This document shows positions 12,251-25,708 of a stretch of 64,000 bases of DNA, piece after piece. Under the pieces are notes generated by a model. It made no database searches. It had not been told where the DNA came from and worked only from the letters and a program-made list of their open reading frames with translations. This DNA is from Erwinia billingiae Eb661 (GTDB taxonomy: Bacteria; Pseudomonadota; Gammaproteobacteria; Enterobacterales; Enterobacteriaceae): contig NC_014306.1 in the NCBI RefSeq assembly GCF_000196615.1, forward strand, positions 310,001 to 374,000. Reading direction: 5' to 3'. A program made the translations under genes and the position numbers. Each line of letters begins with the position of its first letter. The stretch's first letter is position 1.

Positions 12251-13840
12251 TTAATGGCGGAAATGGCGCATGTCGGTGAAGATCATCGCCAGGCCGTGTT
12301 CGTCGGCGGCGGCAATCACTTCGTCATCACGAATCGAGCCACCAGGCTGGATAACACAGCTCACGCCAGCAGCCGCTGCGGCATCGATACCATCGCGGAA
12401 CGGGAAGAACGCATCAGACGCCATGGCCGAACCTTTCACTTCCAGTCCTTCATCGCTGGCTTTGATACCGGCAATTTTCGCTGAGTAGACGCGGCTCATC
12501 TGGCCTGCACCTATGCCGATGGTCATATTGTCACGGGCATACACGATGGCATTGGACTTAACGAACTTGGCCACTTTCCAGCAGAACAGCGCGTCACGCA
12601 GTTCCTGCTCGGTTGGCTGGCGCTTGCTGACGACACGCAGCTGGCTTTCATTCACCATGCCGAGATCGCGATCCTGCACCAGCAGGCCACCGTTGACGCG
12701 TTTGAAATCCAGCGCGGTCTGACGCTCCTGCCACTGACCGCAGGTCAGCACGCGAACGTTCTGTTTCGCGGCGGTAATCTTCAGGGCGGCTTCGCTGGCA
12801 GATGGCGCGATGATCACTTCGACGAACTGACGGCTGATGATCGCCTGAGCAGTGGCTTCGTCCAGCTCGCGGTTGAACGCAATGATGCCGCCAAACGCGG
12901 AGGTTGGATCGGTTTTGTAAGCACGCTCGTAGGCATCGAGGATTGAACCACCAACAGCCACGCCACACGGGTTCGCATGCTTGACGATCACGCAGGCTGC
13001 CTCGGTGAACTCTTTCACACATTCCAGCGCGGCATCAGTATCTGCGATGTTGTTATAAGAGAGGGCTTTGCCCTGAAGCTGTTGCGCGGTGGCCACGGAT
13101 GCCTCTGTGACATTCTCTTCTATATAGAAGGCCGCATCCTGATGGCTGTTTTCGCCGTAGCGCATATCCTGCTTCTTAATGAAGTTCAGGTTCAGCGTGC
13201 GGGGGAAGCGGCCAGCCGGTTCGCTGGTTTCACCATGGTACGCCGGCACCATGCTGCCAAAATAGTTGGCAATCATGCTGTCGTAGGCGGCGGTGTGTTC
13301 GAAGGCTTTAATTGCCAGGTCGAAACGGGTGGCCAGCGTCAGAGAGTTCTGGTTGGCATCCATCTCGGCAACGATTGCCTGGTAGTCGCTGCTCTTAACG
13401 ACAATCGCCACGTCTTTGTGGTTCTTCGCCGCTGAGCGCACCATGGTTGGCCCGCCGATATCGATATTCTCAACCGCATCTTCCAGCGAGCAACCTTCAC
13501 GGGCAACGGTCTGGGCAAACGGATAAAGGTTAACGACTACCATGTCGATAGGAGAGATGCTGTGCTCCTGCATGATGGCATCATCCTGTCCGCGGCGTCC
13601 TAAGATGCCGCCATGCACTTTCGGGTGCAGGGTTTTGACGCGTCCATCCATCATTTCCGGGAAACCGGTGTAGTCGGACACTTCAGTAACAGGCAGGCCC
13701 GCGTCTGCCAGCAGGCGAGCAGTACCGCCAGTGGAGAGGAGCTCGACGCCGCGCTGAGTCAGCGCCTGAGCAAATTCGAGAATGCCGGCTTTGTCAGACA
13801 CGCTCAGAAGCGCGCGGCGTACAGGACGAGGTTGTTGCAT
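12251..13840 (-). CDS. purH: Bifunctional AICAR transformylase / IMP cyclohydrolase PurH
   Basis: 529 residues, as in E. coli. It catalyses the last two steps to IMP. The N-terminal methylglyoxal-synthase-like cyclohydrolase domain starts [13 protein letters not shown] and contains STGGTARLL. The transformylase domain contains RYGENSHQ, normally the site next to the catalytic Lys-His pair, and KHANPCGVA, the latter carrying that Lys-His pair. A PurR box lies about 140 bp upstream. Confidence 0.97.
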   Translation of the reverse strand: MQQPRPVRRALLSVSDKAGILEFAQALTQRGVELLSTGGTARLLADAGLPVTEVSDYTGFPEMMDGRVKTLHPKVHGGILGRRGQDDAIMQEHSISPIDMVVVNLYPFAQTVAREGCSLEDAVENIDIGGPTMVRSAAKNHKDVAIVVKSSDYQAIVAEMDANQNSLTLATRFDLAIKAFEHTAAYDSMIANYFGSMVPAYHGETSEPAGRFPRTLNLNFIKKQDMRYGENSHQDAAFYIEENVTEASVATAQQLQGKALSYNNIADTDAALECVKEFTEAACVIVKHANPCGVAVGGSILDAYERAYKTDPTSAFGGIIAFNRELDEATAQAIISRQFVEVIIAPSASEAALKITAAKQNVRVLTCGQWQERQTALDFKRVNGGLLVQDRDLGMVNESQLRVVSKRQPTEQELRDALFCWKVAKFVKSNAIVYARDNMTIGIGAGQMSRVYSAKIAGIKASDEGLEVKGSAMASDAFFPFRDGIDAAAAAGVSCVIQPGGSIRDDEVIAAADEHGLAMIFTDMRHFRH

Positions 13841-13981
13841 GAGGTTTATCCCTTGGCTTTGGTTCGCATCGATAAGATCGTTACCTCAAGCTTAGCCATT
13901 TTCTTCCTCTATATAGAAGAAGAGTGAATTCAGCCTCAGGTAACGCCCTTAACAGCGGCAGTTTTTTTCGGGGGCATTGTA

Positions 13982-13997
13982 GCGAAAACGTTTGCGT
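13982..13997 (-). promoter_or_regulatory. PurR operator of purHD
   Basis: The minus strand reads ACGCAAACGTTTTCGC, a close match to the PurR palindrome with central CG. Its placement about 140 bp before purH fits hypoxanthine/guanine-dependent repression of the operon. Confidence 0.8.
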
Positions 13998-14114
13998 GGT
14001 GCTTGTCTAATTTAACGGGCGCTGACGAATGTGGATAAGATTGTGCATAACTGCGTATAAACAGCCCTTTTGCTGTGGATTGCAGCGAACGGTCTGTTTT
14101 TCGCAATTTAGGGG

Positions 14115-14142
14115 TTGTCAGGGTGCGAGAACTCCCTATAAT
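14115..14142 (+). promoter_or_regulatory. rRNA operon promoter P1
   Basis: TTGTCA and TATAAT with a 16-bp spacer, followed by GCGACTCC, the GC-rich discriminator typical of stringently controlled rrn P1 promoters. An AT-rich stretch upstream (around 14090-14113) may be an UP element. Confidence 0.85.
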
Positions 14143-14235
14143 GCGACTCCATCAACACGGCACAACGACTTACGAGTCATCGGGTTGAGAGGTTCAGGAA
14201 GCTGAATCGCCGGAGAAAAACTTCCCAAAAAGAAG

Positions 14236-14263
14236 TTGACTCTGAAGGAGGAAAGCGTAATAT
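14236..14263 (+). promoter_or_regulatory. rRNA operon promoter P2
   Basis: TTGACT and TAATAT with a 16-bp spacer, about 120 bp downstream of P1, the usual rrn tandem arrangement. Confidence 0.8.
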
Positions 14264-14303
14264 ACGCCACCTCGCAGTAAGGCGCCAAGGCACTTACCGC
14301 AAC

Positions 14304-14315
14304 GCTCTTTAACAA
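14304..14315 (+). promoter_or_regulatory. boxA antitermination signal in the rrn leader
   Basis: GCTCTTTAACAA matches the rrn boxA core bound as RNA by NusB/NusE. A second copy occurs before the 23S gene. Confidence 0.85.
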
Positions 14316-14468
14316 TTTATCAGACAATCTGTGTGGGCACTCGCAGGATTGATATCAGCGCCGCAAGGCGCAAAAAAATATCAAGCCTTAAGAGTGAACA
14401 CATAATGAAATTCATTATGACGTTTTACACTTGAGCATCGCTGAACTTGTTTCAGCAAATCGAACTTT

Positions 14469-16009
<1,541 letters not shown>

Positions 16010-16082
16010 CCTGAAGATACCTTCCCGCGTAGTGTCCACAACAGATTGTCTGATAGAAAACGTAATGAGCAACAGTAACAGA

Positions 16083-16158
16083 GTCCCCATCGTCTAGAGG
16101 CCCAGGACACTGCCCTTTCACGGCTGTAACAGGGGTTCGAATCCCCTTGGGGACGCCA
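16083..16158 (+). tRNA. gltV: tRNA-Glu (anticodon UUC)
   Basis: 76 bases including an encoded CCA-type end (GCCA). The acceptor stem GTCCCC/GGGGAC, the T-loop GGGTTCGAATCCC and anticodon TTC in the loop CCTTTCACG are visible. It is the only tRNA in the 16S-23S spacer, as in E. coli rrnE. Confidence 0.98.
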
Positions 16159-16242
16159 TCTCCTGATAATGAGTGAAAGACATTATCAACCCGTATCTCA
16201 AAACTGATTCTCTCCGCAAGGACGAGTCACGTTTGAGATATT

Positions 16243-16254
16243 TGCTCTTTAACA
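16243..16254 (+). promoter_or_regulatory. Second boxA, upstream of 23S rRNA
   Basis: TGCTCTTTAACA repeats the leader boxA sequence in the 229-bp spacer between tRNA-Glu and 23S, the usual position for the second antitermination signal. The remainder of the spacer contains processing-stem sequence. Confidence 0.8.
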
Positions 16255-16387
16255 ATCCGGAACAAGCTGAAAATTGAAACGACATGTCGTTTTCATTCTC
16301 CGTAATAAGAATGAAATCAACGATATGTTCGAGTCTCTCAAATGCTTACAACAGCAATGTGTCTTTCGGGACGCTTGTGGGTTGTGA

Positions 16388-19295
<2,908 letters not shown>

Positions 19296-19399
19296 ACAAC
19301 ACCAGAAGCGTTCTGGTGGTGTCTGAGAGACACGAACGATATTTTCAGCTTGAACCGGATAAATTTGCGCGGCCCTATGGCGGCGTGAATAACAGAATT

Positions 19400-19519
19400 T
19401 GCCTGGCGGCTTTAGCGCGGTGGTCCCACCTGACCCCATGCCGAACTCAGAAGTGAAACGCCGTAGCGCCGATGGTAGTGTGGGGTCTCCCCATGCGAGA
19501 GTAGGGAACTGCCAGGCAT
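19400..19519 (+). rRNA. rrf: 5S ribosomal RNA
   Basis: 120 bases, TGCCTGGCGG to CTGCCAGGCAT, with the conserved CCCCATGCCGAACTCAGAAG block. It is a single copy 104 bp after 23S. Confidence 0.98.
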
Positions 19520-19533
19520 CAATTAAGCAGACA

Positions 19534-19562
19534 AGCCTCATGCGAAAGCATGGGGCTTTTTT
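19534..19562 (+). terminator. rrn operon terminator
   Basis: AGCCTCATGC and GCATGGGGCT form a 10-bp stem (with a G-U pair) around a GAAA tetraloop, followed by six T residues. It lies 14 bp after 5S. Confidence 0.95.
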
Positions 19563-19642
19563 GTGTGCGTAAAAAGCAAAAACCCACAGCAGACCCGCCT
19601 CAAAACAGCTCCTGAACCCCCCAAAATACCCAAAAACCAGAC

Positions 19643-19672
19643 AAAAAAGACGCCGTGCTGCCGCACGACGCC
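19643..19672 (-). terminator. Terminator of the solute-binding protein / M20 operon
   Basis: On the minus strand GGCGTCGTGC and GCACGGCGTC pair around a GGCA loop and are followed by TTTTTT. It lies 44 bp after the stop of the gene at 19717-20511. Confidence 0.9.
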
Positions 19673-19716
19673 TCATTCAGTTCAGTTTTTACCCTATCCC
19701 AACTTAATTAATCGGA

Positions 19717-20511
19717 CTATTTCGCCTCCGTGCGCGTCACTTTCATCTCAATATCGCCAAAATAGTGCTGCTTGATCGTCTGCCAGGTGCCATCGGCCAT
19801 GATCTTCGCCAGCCCTTGATTCAACATTTGCTGCGTTTTCTCATCCCCTTTGCGCACTCCGTAAGCAGAACCAATGCTGTAAAGCAGATCGTCACGCACT
19901 TCCGGGCCGCTCAAGGCAAAGTCTTTGCCTTCAGGCTTGTGAAGGAAACCAAATGTAATGGCCACCGCCGGGCTTAAAGCCCCATCGAGCCGTCCCGCAG
20001 CCAAATCCTGATAAATCACATCCTGATCCGGATAGGTTTTGATCTCCACACCGTGGGGTGCCCAATACTTATTGGCGTACATTTCCTGAATGGAACCCTG
20101 CTGAACAGCAATCGATTTACCCTGCAGCGACTCTGCAGTGGGCTGCAAATTAGTGCCTTTACGTGCTACTAACTGAGAAGGGACATGATAAATAAAGTCA
20201 CTGAAATCAATGGATTTCTTACGTTTAATGGTCGCACCAAGCGGTGAAATGAAGTCCACTTTTTTCGCCATCAGCGAAGGTATCTCTGCATCAAAGCTGC
20301 TGACGACATAGTCACATTTCACCGCAATCGCTTTACACACTGCGTTAGTAATATCGATCTCAAAGCCGGCAGGTTTGCCGTTCACATCGCGATATTGAAA
20401 CGGCGGATAAGCCAGATCGGCCGCGACGCGTAAGGTACCCTCGGCCGCGATGGCGGAAGAGCAGCACAGGGCGAGCGTGGCCAGCATCAGAGCACGGGAT
20501 ACGTTGATCAT
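19717..20511 (-). CDS. Family 3 extracellular solute-binding protein (polar amino acid type)
   Basis: 264 residues. A signal peptide ends near CCSSAIAA, so the mature protein is periplasmic. The SBP_bac_3 fold is indicated by YPPFQYRDVNGKPAGFEIDI near the mature N-terminus, ISPLGATIKRKKSIDFSDFIY (the usual binding-site arginine positions differ: lysines replace it) and a C-terminal ADGTWQTIKQHYF. Relatives bind basic or polar amino acids. The start overlaps the preceding amidohydrolase stop (ATGA), so the pair is co-translated. No permease or ATPase gene is nearby, so it must use a transporter encoded elsewhere or act as a sensor. Confidence 0.9.
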   Translation of the reverse strand: MINVSRALMLATLALCCSSAIAAEGTLRVAADLAYPPFQYRDVNGKPAGFEIDITNAVCKAIAVKCDYVVSSFDAEIPSLMAKKVDFISPLGATIKRKKSIDFSDFIYHVPSQLVARKGTNLQPTAESLQGKSIAVQQGSIQEMYANKYWAPHGVEIKTYPDQDVIYQDLAAGRLDGALSPAVAITFGFLHKPEGKDFALSGPEVRDDLLYSIGSAYGVRKGDEKTQQMLNQGLAKIMADGTWQTIKQHYFGDIEMKVTRTEAK

Positions 20512-21716
20512 TGCTTCTCTCCATCCAGTAATTTTTGGGTATGCCACTGAGTAAATTCGTTTTTAACCGCTGCAAGCTGGGCTTCATCGTGGCAAAGGTC
20601 ATACGCCGTCATTGCCAGCGCTTTCGCCGCCGTTAACATGGCGCGGAGCCCGACAGCCGATCCGGCCGCAGCGGCAAACTCAGGCGTATGCGGGGTGACG
20701 TCACCAATGCGCAGATAAGGGTGGATTGCCGCCGTGACCTGGCTGACGTTGCCAATATCAGAAGAGCCTACGCCGCCACTTTTGGGTGGGTCGTAGCTTT
20801 CCACGCCAAGCAGCGCCAGGTTATCGGTAAAGTTGGCCGCCAGCGCCAGATTATTATTCCGCTCGGCGTAAATCAGCCCCTCTTCGATCTCTACCCGTGC
20901 TCCGGTCATTTCAGCGGCGCCATTCACTGCGGCATACACTTTTCGACGCACTTCACTCAGGCCACCCACCGTCGCCGCTCGCAGGATAAACTTGGCTTCA
21001 GCATAAGCGGGAACGATATTTGCCGCGCTGCCGCCGTGAGTAATTATCCCATGCACACGGACATCATCGGTAAAGAACTGGCGCAACGCGTTGATTGCGT
21101 TGAAGGTATGGATCACCGCATCAAGCGCACTGATCCCTTGCTGCGGCGCGGAAGCCGCGTGGGCCGGTTTACCAAAGAATTTAAACGTAGAGTCATGACA
21201 GGCAAGGGCGCCGCGCAATACCATGTTGCGCTCCCTGGGATGGAACATCATCGCCGCATCGACATCATCAAAGACGCCTTTCTCAACCATGATGATCTTG
21301 CCGCCGCCATCTTCCTCGGCAGGTGTGCCAATCACTTCTATGCAGCCATTGAACTCAACGTTCGCGGCCTTCAGAGCCAGCGCGGCAGCAACCGAGGCGG
21401 TGCCAATCAGGTTATGACCGCAGGCATGACCAAGTTCGGGCAGCGCGTCATACTCCGCCAGAAAAGCGATAGTCGGGCCGCCGGTGCCCTGTTTCCAGCT
21501 GGCGCGAAAAGCCGTTTCCAGCCCGCCGGTGCCGGTTTCAATGCTGAAGCCAGCCTCGCGCAACGGCTTGATCAATTCAGCCGCAGAGCGATGTTCTGCA
21601 AAGCTCAGTTCAGGGTGCTGATGCAGGCTCAGCGCCAAATCGTTCATTGCCGGGCTGAGTTGTTCAGCCGCATAAATAATTTTATCTTTCTGCGCGCTGT
21701 TGGTGCGTTCAGACAT
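20508..21716 (-). CDS. M20 family metallopeptidase / amidohydrolase
   Basis: 402 residues, no signal peptide, so cytosolic. It belongs to the M20D amidohydrolase group (AbgB, hippurate hydrolase, PM20D2 relatives), which cleave N-acyl amino acids or dipeptides. Visible metal-site motifs are HQHPELSF, AEYDALPELGHACGHNLIGT and GTPAEEDGGGK, with MMFHPRER and the C-terminal DVTPHTPEF. It is the first gene of a two-gene unit with the solute-binding protein and is divergent from a LysR regulator. The specific substrate cannot be read from the sequence. Confidence 0.9.
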   Translation of the reverse strand: MSERTNSAQKDKIIYAAEQLSPAMNDLALSLHQHPELSFAEHRSAAELIKPLREAGFSIETGTGGLETAFRASWKQGTGGPTIAFLAEYDALPELGHACGHNLIGTASVAAALALKAANVEFNGCIEVIGTPAEEDGGGKIIMVEKGVFDDVDAAMMFHPRERNMVLRGALACHDSTFKFFGKPAHAASAPQQGISALDAVIHTFNAINALRQFFTDDVRVHGIITHGGSAANIVPAYAEAKFILRAATVGGLSEVRRKVYAAVNGAAEMTGARVEIEEGLIYAERNNNLALAANFTDNLALLGVESYDPPKSGGVGSSDIGNVSQVTAAIHPYLRIGDVTPHTPEFAAAAGSAVGLRAMLTAAKALAMTAYDLCHDEAQLAAVKNEFTQWHTQKLLDGEKQ

Positions 21717-21721
21717 AGTGA

Positions 21722-21803
21722 TTCCCCAATTAGGTGCAGTTAAATACAGAAAAACCAGTGCGTTATAATGGTATAGGCTTTTTTATGCGCAATTCCCAAT
21801 TGT
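21722..21803. promoter_or_regulatory. Divergent promoter region with a repeated TTCCCAATT-type motif
   Basis: The 160-bp gap between the M20 gene and the LysR gene carries TTCCCCAATTA at 21722-21732 and CAATTCCCAATTG, an inverted repeat, at 21790-21802. The shared core about 70 bp apart resembles the paired recognition and activation sites of LysR regulators. A TATAAT lies at 21764-21769 between them. Confidence 0.5.
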
Positions 21804-21876
21804 AGTTTTTTATGGCTTGCATCACTCTGCCAAAAATTATTTTATGGTTGCAGGGCACAAGGCGAATGGGCATGCA

Positions 21877-22728
21877 ATGAACGAAAAAGACTGGTTAATC
21901 ATCCGTACTGTCTGGCAGTACAAAAACATTACGCGCGCTGCGGAAGAGCTGTTTACCTCACAGCCTGCGCTCAGTTACCGGCTGCGGCAGATCGAGCGCA
22001 AGCTGGCTATTCAGCTGTTTGAAACCGGCGGTAAAGGCCTTAACTTCACGGCGCAGGGGCGTTATCTGGCGCAGCATGCTGAAACGGTGCTTGATGAACT
22101 TCAGCTCTTACGCGCTACCTTGCAAAGCCTGAACGGACCGCAGCAGGGCGAACTCAAGATTGGCGTATCGAGCAATTTCGCCGCCTACCGGTTACCCGAT
22201 TTGCTCGCCGAATTTAGCCAACAGCATCCGGGGATTAGCGTCAATCTGGTCAGCGGGCTCAGTGAGGAGATGTTTCTGAAGCTGCAGCGCGGCGACGTGC
22301 ATCTGGCGGTGGTCAAAGACGACTATGGCTGGAAGGAAGGCAAGAGGCTGATCGATGAGGATGACTATTACCTGATTAGCCGGCAGCCGATCGACCTGGC
22401 GCTGCTGCCCCATTTGCCGCAGATAAAGATCAGCCACGGTGGCCATATCACTAAACTTATCGAACGTTGGTGGAATGCCAATTACTCGCTGGCACCGCGC
22501 GTGGCGATGCACGTTGATAAACTGGAAGTCTGTCTGGCGATGGTTGAGCGGGGGTTGGGTTATGCCATCGTCTCCAGCTATCAACCGCTGGCACCCACGC
22601 TTTGCCGCACGCCGATAGCGGTTGGCGGGGAGTCGGTTAAGAGCCGTACCTGGCTGCTCTATCGACATGCCAGCACCGACGCGGCGGTGACGCTGCCCTT
22701 TGTCGAAATGTTTGGCGACCGGAGATGA
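21877..22728 (+). CDS. LysR family transcriptional regulator
   Basis: 283 residues from the chosen ATG. An N-terminal winged helix-turn-helix (residues about 3-62, with ITRAAEELFTSQPALSYRLRQIE) is followed by a LysR effector domain. It is divergent from the M20/solute-binding-protein pair and most likely regulates it. The start is uncertain: the frame is open 20 codons upstream with other ATGs, but MNEKDWLIIRTV puts the DNA-binding domain at the usual distance. The cluster sits between the rrn operon and metA, where E. coli has nothing comparable. Confidence 0.88.
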   Translation: MNEKDWLIIRTVWQYKNITRAAEELFTSQPALSYRLRQIERKLAIQLFETGGKGLNFTAQGRYLAQHAETVLDELQLLRATLQSLNGPQQGELKIGVSSNFAAYRLPDLLAEFSQQHPGISVNLVSGLSEEMFLKLQRGDVHLAVVKDDYGWKEGKRLIDEDDYYLISRQPIDLALLPHLPQIKISHGGHITKLIERWWNANYSLAPRVAMHVDKLEVCLAMVERGLGYAIVSSYQPLAPTLCRTPIAVGGESVKSRTWLLYRHASTDAAVTLPFVEMFGDRR

Positions 22729-22784
22729 AACATTTTCAACTAAAGCATGAAGCCTCGACATTCAGCGGGCATCACGTTATCTTC

Positions 22785-22808
22785 GGGTGTCTGGATGTCT
22801 AAACGTAT
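22785..22808 (+). promoter_or_regulatory. Three tandem MetJ boxes upstream of metA
   Basis: Three contiguous 8-mers resemble the met box AGACGTCT: GGGTGTCT (5 of 8), then GGATGTCT (6 of 8), then AAACGTAT (6 of 8). They end 26 bp before metA. Tandem imperfect boxes are how MetJ with S-adenosylmethionine represses met genes. Confidence 0.7.
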
Positions 22809-22834
22809 GAATGGATAAATGAGGAAGCAAGGTT

Positions 22835-23764
22835 ATGCCAATCAGGGTACCCGATGAACTACCAGCAGTGAATTTTCTGCGTAACGAGAATGTCTTTGTG
22901 ATGACCTCTACCCGGGCCAGCACGCAGGAAATCCGTCCGTTGAAAGTGCTGGTACTGAATCTGATGCCGAAAAAGATTGAGACTGAGAATCAGTTTCTCC
23001 GCCTGCTTTCCAACTCGCCGCTACAAATTGATATCCAGCTGCTGCGCATCGACAGCCGTGAAACCCGCAACACGCCAATGGAGCACCTGAATAACTTCTA
23101 CTGCAACTTTGAAGACATTCAGCATGACAACTACGATGGCCTGATTGTCACCGGCGCGCCGTTGGGGCTGGTTGATTTTAATGATGTGGCCTACTGGCCG
23201 CAGATCCAGCGCGTGCTTCACTGGGCGAAAGAGCACGTGACCTCGACGCTGTTTGTCTGTTGGGCGGTTCAGGCGGCATTGAACATCCTTTATGGCATTC
23301 CAAAGCAAACGCGTGAAACCAAGCTGTCAGGCGTTTACGACCACCAGATCCTGCATCCTCATGCATTATTAACCCGTGGCTTTGACGATAACTTCCTGGC
23401 GCCACATTCGCGCTATGCGGATTTCCCTTCGCAATTGCTGCGGGATTACACCGATCTGGAAATTTTTGCTGAATCGGAACAAACCGGCGCCTATCTGTTT
23501 GCCAGTAAAGACAAGCGGCTGGCGTTTGTCACCGGGCATCCTGAGTATGATGCACTGACCTTGTCGGGAGAATTCCATCGCGACTTTGAAGCCGGTCTGA
23601 ACCCGGATATTCCGTATAATTATTTCCCGCAGAATAATCCTCAGCTCACGCCGCGCGCCAGCTGGCGTAGTCACGGTAACCTGCTGTTTTCTAACTGGCT
23701 GAACTATTACGTTTACCAGATCACGCCGTTCGATCTGCGCCATATGAATCCCAGCCTGGAATAA
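22835..23764 (+). CDS. metA: Homoserine O-succinyltransferase MetA
   Basis: 309 residues, as in E. coli. It acylates homoserine in the first committed step of methionine synthesis. The catalytic cysteine lies in [11 protein letters not shown], with the His and Glu of the triad in GHPEYDA. The N-terminus [15 protein letters not shown] is typical of the family. The ribosome site GAGGAAG is about 12 bases before ATG. MetJ boxes lie upstream and a terminator follows. Confidence 0.97.
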   Translation: MPIRVPDELPAVNFLRNENVFVMTSTRASTQEIRPLKVLVLNLMPKKIETENQFLRLLSNSPLQIDIQLLRIDSRETRNTPMEHLNNFYCNFEDIQHDNYDGLIVTGAPLGLVDFNDVAYWPQIQRVLHWAKEHVTSTLFVCWAVQAALNILYGIPKQTRETKLSGVYDHQILHPHALLTRGFDDNFLAPHSRYADFPSQLLRDYTDLEIFAESEQTGAYLFASKDKRLAFVTGHPEYDALTLSGEFHRDFEAGLNPDIPYNYFPQNNPQLTPRASWRSHGNLLFSNWLNYYVYQITPFDLRHMNPSLE

Positions 23765-23781
23765 ACCGGCGAGTCGCAAAG

Positions 23782-23817
23782 AAAGGGTCATCCTCTGAAA
23801 AAGGCTGGCCCTTTTTT
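23782..23817 (+). terminator. Intrinsic terminator after metA
   Basis: AAAGGGTCA and TGGCCCTTT form a 9-bp stem with one G-U pair, followed by six T residues. Confidence 0.85.
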
Positions 23818-23977
23818 ATTGCCTGAAATCTGCCACGCCCGAGTATTTATCCCGTTAATCTTCCGAGACTTACCCCATCACTACGGCTCTGAAATCCTTC
23901 AGTGAAACTCCCTTCCTGTAATAACAAAACTTTAAACAACTATTTTTCAGTAAGTTAAATGGTATTTTTAAATAAAA

Positions 23978-23993
23978 TGGAAATAGTTTTTGA
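23978..23993. promoter_or_regulatory. Possible IclR operator in the aceBAK promoter region
   Basis: The 275-bp region 23818-24091 is strongly AT-rich and must hold the aceBAK promoter. TGGAAATAGTTTTTGA matches the left half of the IclR consensus TGGAAAT but the right half poorly. iclR itself lies 8 kb downstream. The assignment is tentative. Confidence 0.3.
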
Positions 23994-24091
23994 TTTTTTA
24001 ATTTAAAAAATTGTATGTTGATTTACGGGTTAAAAATCACCCAATGACGAAACCGACCTTCTGAGAATGCAACCAGGCTGGGAGTGAAGAG

Positions 24092-25690
24092 ATGACACAA
24101 CAGGTTATCAGCACCGATTTGACGTTCCAGCGCCCATCAGGCCCGAAAGAGCGGCAAATCCTGACCGATACGGCAGTTGAATTCCTGACTGAACTGGTGA
24201 CGCGCTTCACCCCGCGTCGCAATGAATTACTGAATGCCAGGAAGCAGCAGCAGCAGCGATATGATGCCGGTGAGTTGCCCGGATTTATTTCGGAAACGAA
24301 TTCCATTAAGCAAAGCGACTGGAAAATTCGCGGCATTCCCGCTGACCTGCTCAATCGCCGGGTCGAGATCACCGGTCCGGTTGAACGCAAGATGGTAATC
24401 AATGCCCTGAATGCCAACGTGAACGTTTTTATGGCTGACTTCGAAGACTCGCTGGCACCCTCGTGGGACAAAGTGATCGAAGGGCAGATCAACCTGCGTG
24501 ATGCGGTTACCGGCACCATCAGTTACTGCAATGAAGCCGGGAAGATCTACCAACTGAAGCCGGATCCTGCGGTGCTGGTGTGCCGCGTTCGCGGTCTGCA
24601 CCTGCCTGAGAAACATGTCACCTGGCGCGGTGACGCTATCCCCGGCAGCCTGTTTGATTTCGCGCTCTACTTTTTCCACAACGTTGACGCGTTGCTGGCC
24701 AAAGGCAGCGGTCCCTATTTTTACTTGCCAAAAACCCAGAGTTGGCAGGAAGCGGCCTGGTGGAGCGAGGTGTTCAGTTTTGCTGAGGATCGTTTCGATC
24801 TGCCACGCGGCACGATCAAGGCCACGCTGTTGATCGAGACGCTGCCGGCGGTCTTCCAGATGGACGAGATCCTTTTCAGCCTGCGCGATCATATCGTCGG
24901 CCTGAACTGCGGTCGCTGGGACTACATCTTCAGCTATATCAAAACCCTGAAAAATCACCCGGACCGCGTATTGCCCGATCGCCAGTCGGTGACGATGGAA
25001 AAAGGCTTCCTCGATGCCTACTCGCGGCTGCTGATCAGAACCTGTCACCGCCGGGGCGCGTTTGCGATGGGCGGAATGGCGGCCTTTATCCCGAGCAAAG
25101 ATCAGGAGCGCAACCAGTGGGTGCTCAACCGGGTGAAGACCGATAAAGAGCGTGAGGCGACCAACGGCCACGACGGCACCTGGATTGCTCACCCCGGGCT
25201 GGCAGATACGGTCACGGCGGTGTTCGATCGGGTGCTGGGCGACAAACCCAATCAGCTGGACGTGCTACGGGACGACGACGCAGCCATCACCGCGGAACAG
25301 CTGCTGGCGCCCTGTGACGGTGAAAGGACCGAGGCTGGTATGCGCGCCAACATTCGCGTGGCCGTGCAGTACATCGAAGCGTGGATCTCCGGCAATGGCT
25401 GCGTGCCGGTGTACGGATTGATGGAAGATGCCGCGACGGCCGAAATCTCCCGCACCTCGATCTGGCAGTGGATCCGCCACGGCAAAACGCTGCAAAGCGG
25501 TGAGCAGGTGACCGAAGCGCTGTTCCGCCAGATGCTGGCCGAAGAGATGCTGGTGATCCAGCAAGAGCTTGGCGACCAACGCTTCTCTCAGGGGCGCTTC
25601 TGTGAAGCCGCCGAACTGATGGAACGCATCACCACTGAACCTGAACTGGTGGAGTTCCTGACTCTGCCGGGCTACAGCTTACTTCACTGA
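24092..25690 (+). CDS. aceB: Malate synthase A
   Basis: 532 residues (E. coli 533). It condenses glyoxylate and acetyl-CoA to malate in the glyoxylate shunt. Family segments are VNVFMADFEDSLAP, the catalytic-region GLNCGRWDYIFSYIK, GAFAMGGMAAFIP and the C-terminal GYSLLH. The ribosome site GGGAGTGAAGAG precedes ATG. It is the first gene of aceBAK and is expected to be under IclR control. Confidence 0.97.
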   Translation: MTQQVISTDLTFQRPSGPKERQILTDTAVEFLTELVTRFTPRRNELLNARKQQQQRYDAGELPGFISETNSIKQSDWKIRGIPADLLNRRVEITGPVERKMVINALNANVNVFMADFEDSLAPSWDKVIEGQINLRDAVTGTISYCNEAGKIYQLKPDPAVLVCRVRGLHLPEKHVTWRGDAIPGSLFDFALYFFHNVDALLAKGSGPYFYLPKTQSWQEAAWWSEVFSFAEDRFDLPRGTIKATLLIETLPAVFQMDEILFSLRDHIVGLNCGRWDYIFSYIKTLKNHPDRVLPDRQSVTMEKGFLDAYSRLLIRTCHRRGAFAMGGMAAFIPSKDQERNQWVLNRVKTDKEREATNGHDGTWIAHPGLADTVTAVFDRVLGDKPNQLDVLRDDDAAITAEQLLAPCDGERTEAGMRANIRVAVQYIEAWISGNGCVPVYGLMEDAATAEISRTSIWQWIRHGKTLQSGEQVTEALFRQMLAEEMLVIQQELGDQRFSQGRFCEAAELMERITTEPELVEFLTLPGYSLLH

Positions 25691-25708
25691 TCGACCGGAG
25701 AATTTGCT

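Noticed and set aside
13613..13927. A 104-codon plus-strand frame over the purH start
   Set aside because: Mostly antisense to purH and extends into the promoter region with no recognisable protein.
16159..16387. A second tRNA (such as Ala) in the 16S-23S spacer
   Set aside because: No additional cloverleaf was found; the spacer holds boxA and processing-stem sequence only.
20688..21743. A 351-codon open frame opposite the M20 amidohydrolase
   Set aside because: Antisense to a clear family member, no recognisable domain and composition typical of a shadow frame.
24227..25192. A 321-codon open frame opposite aceB
   Set aside because: Antisense to conserved malate synthase; no domain and no ribosome site.
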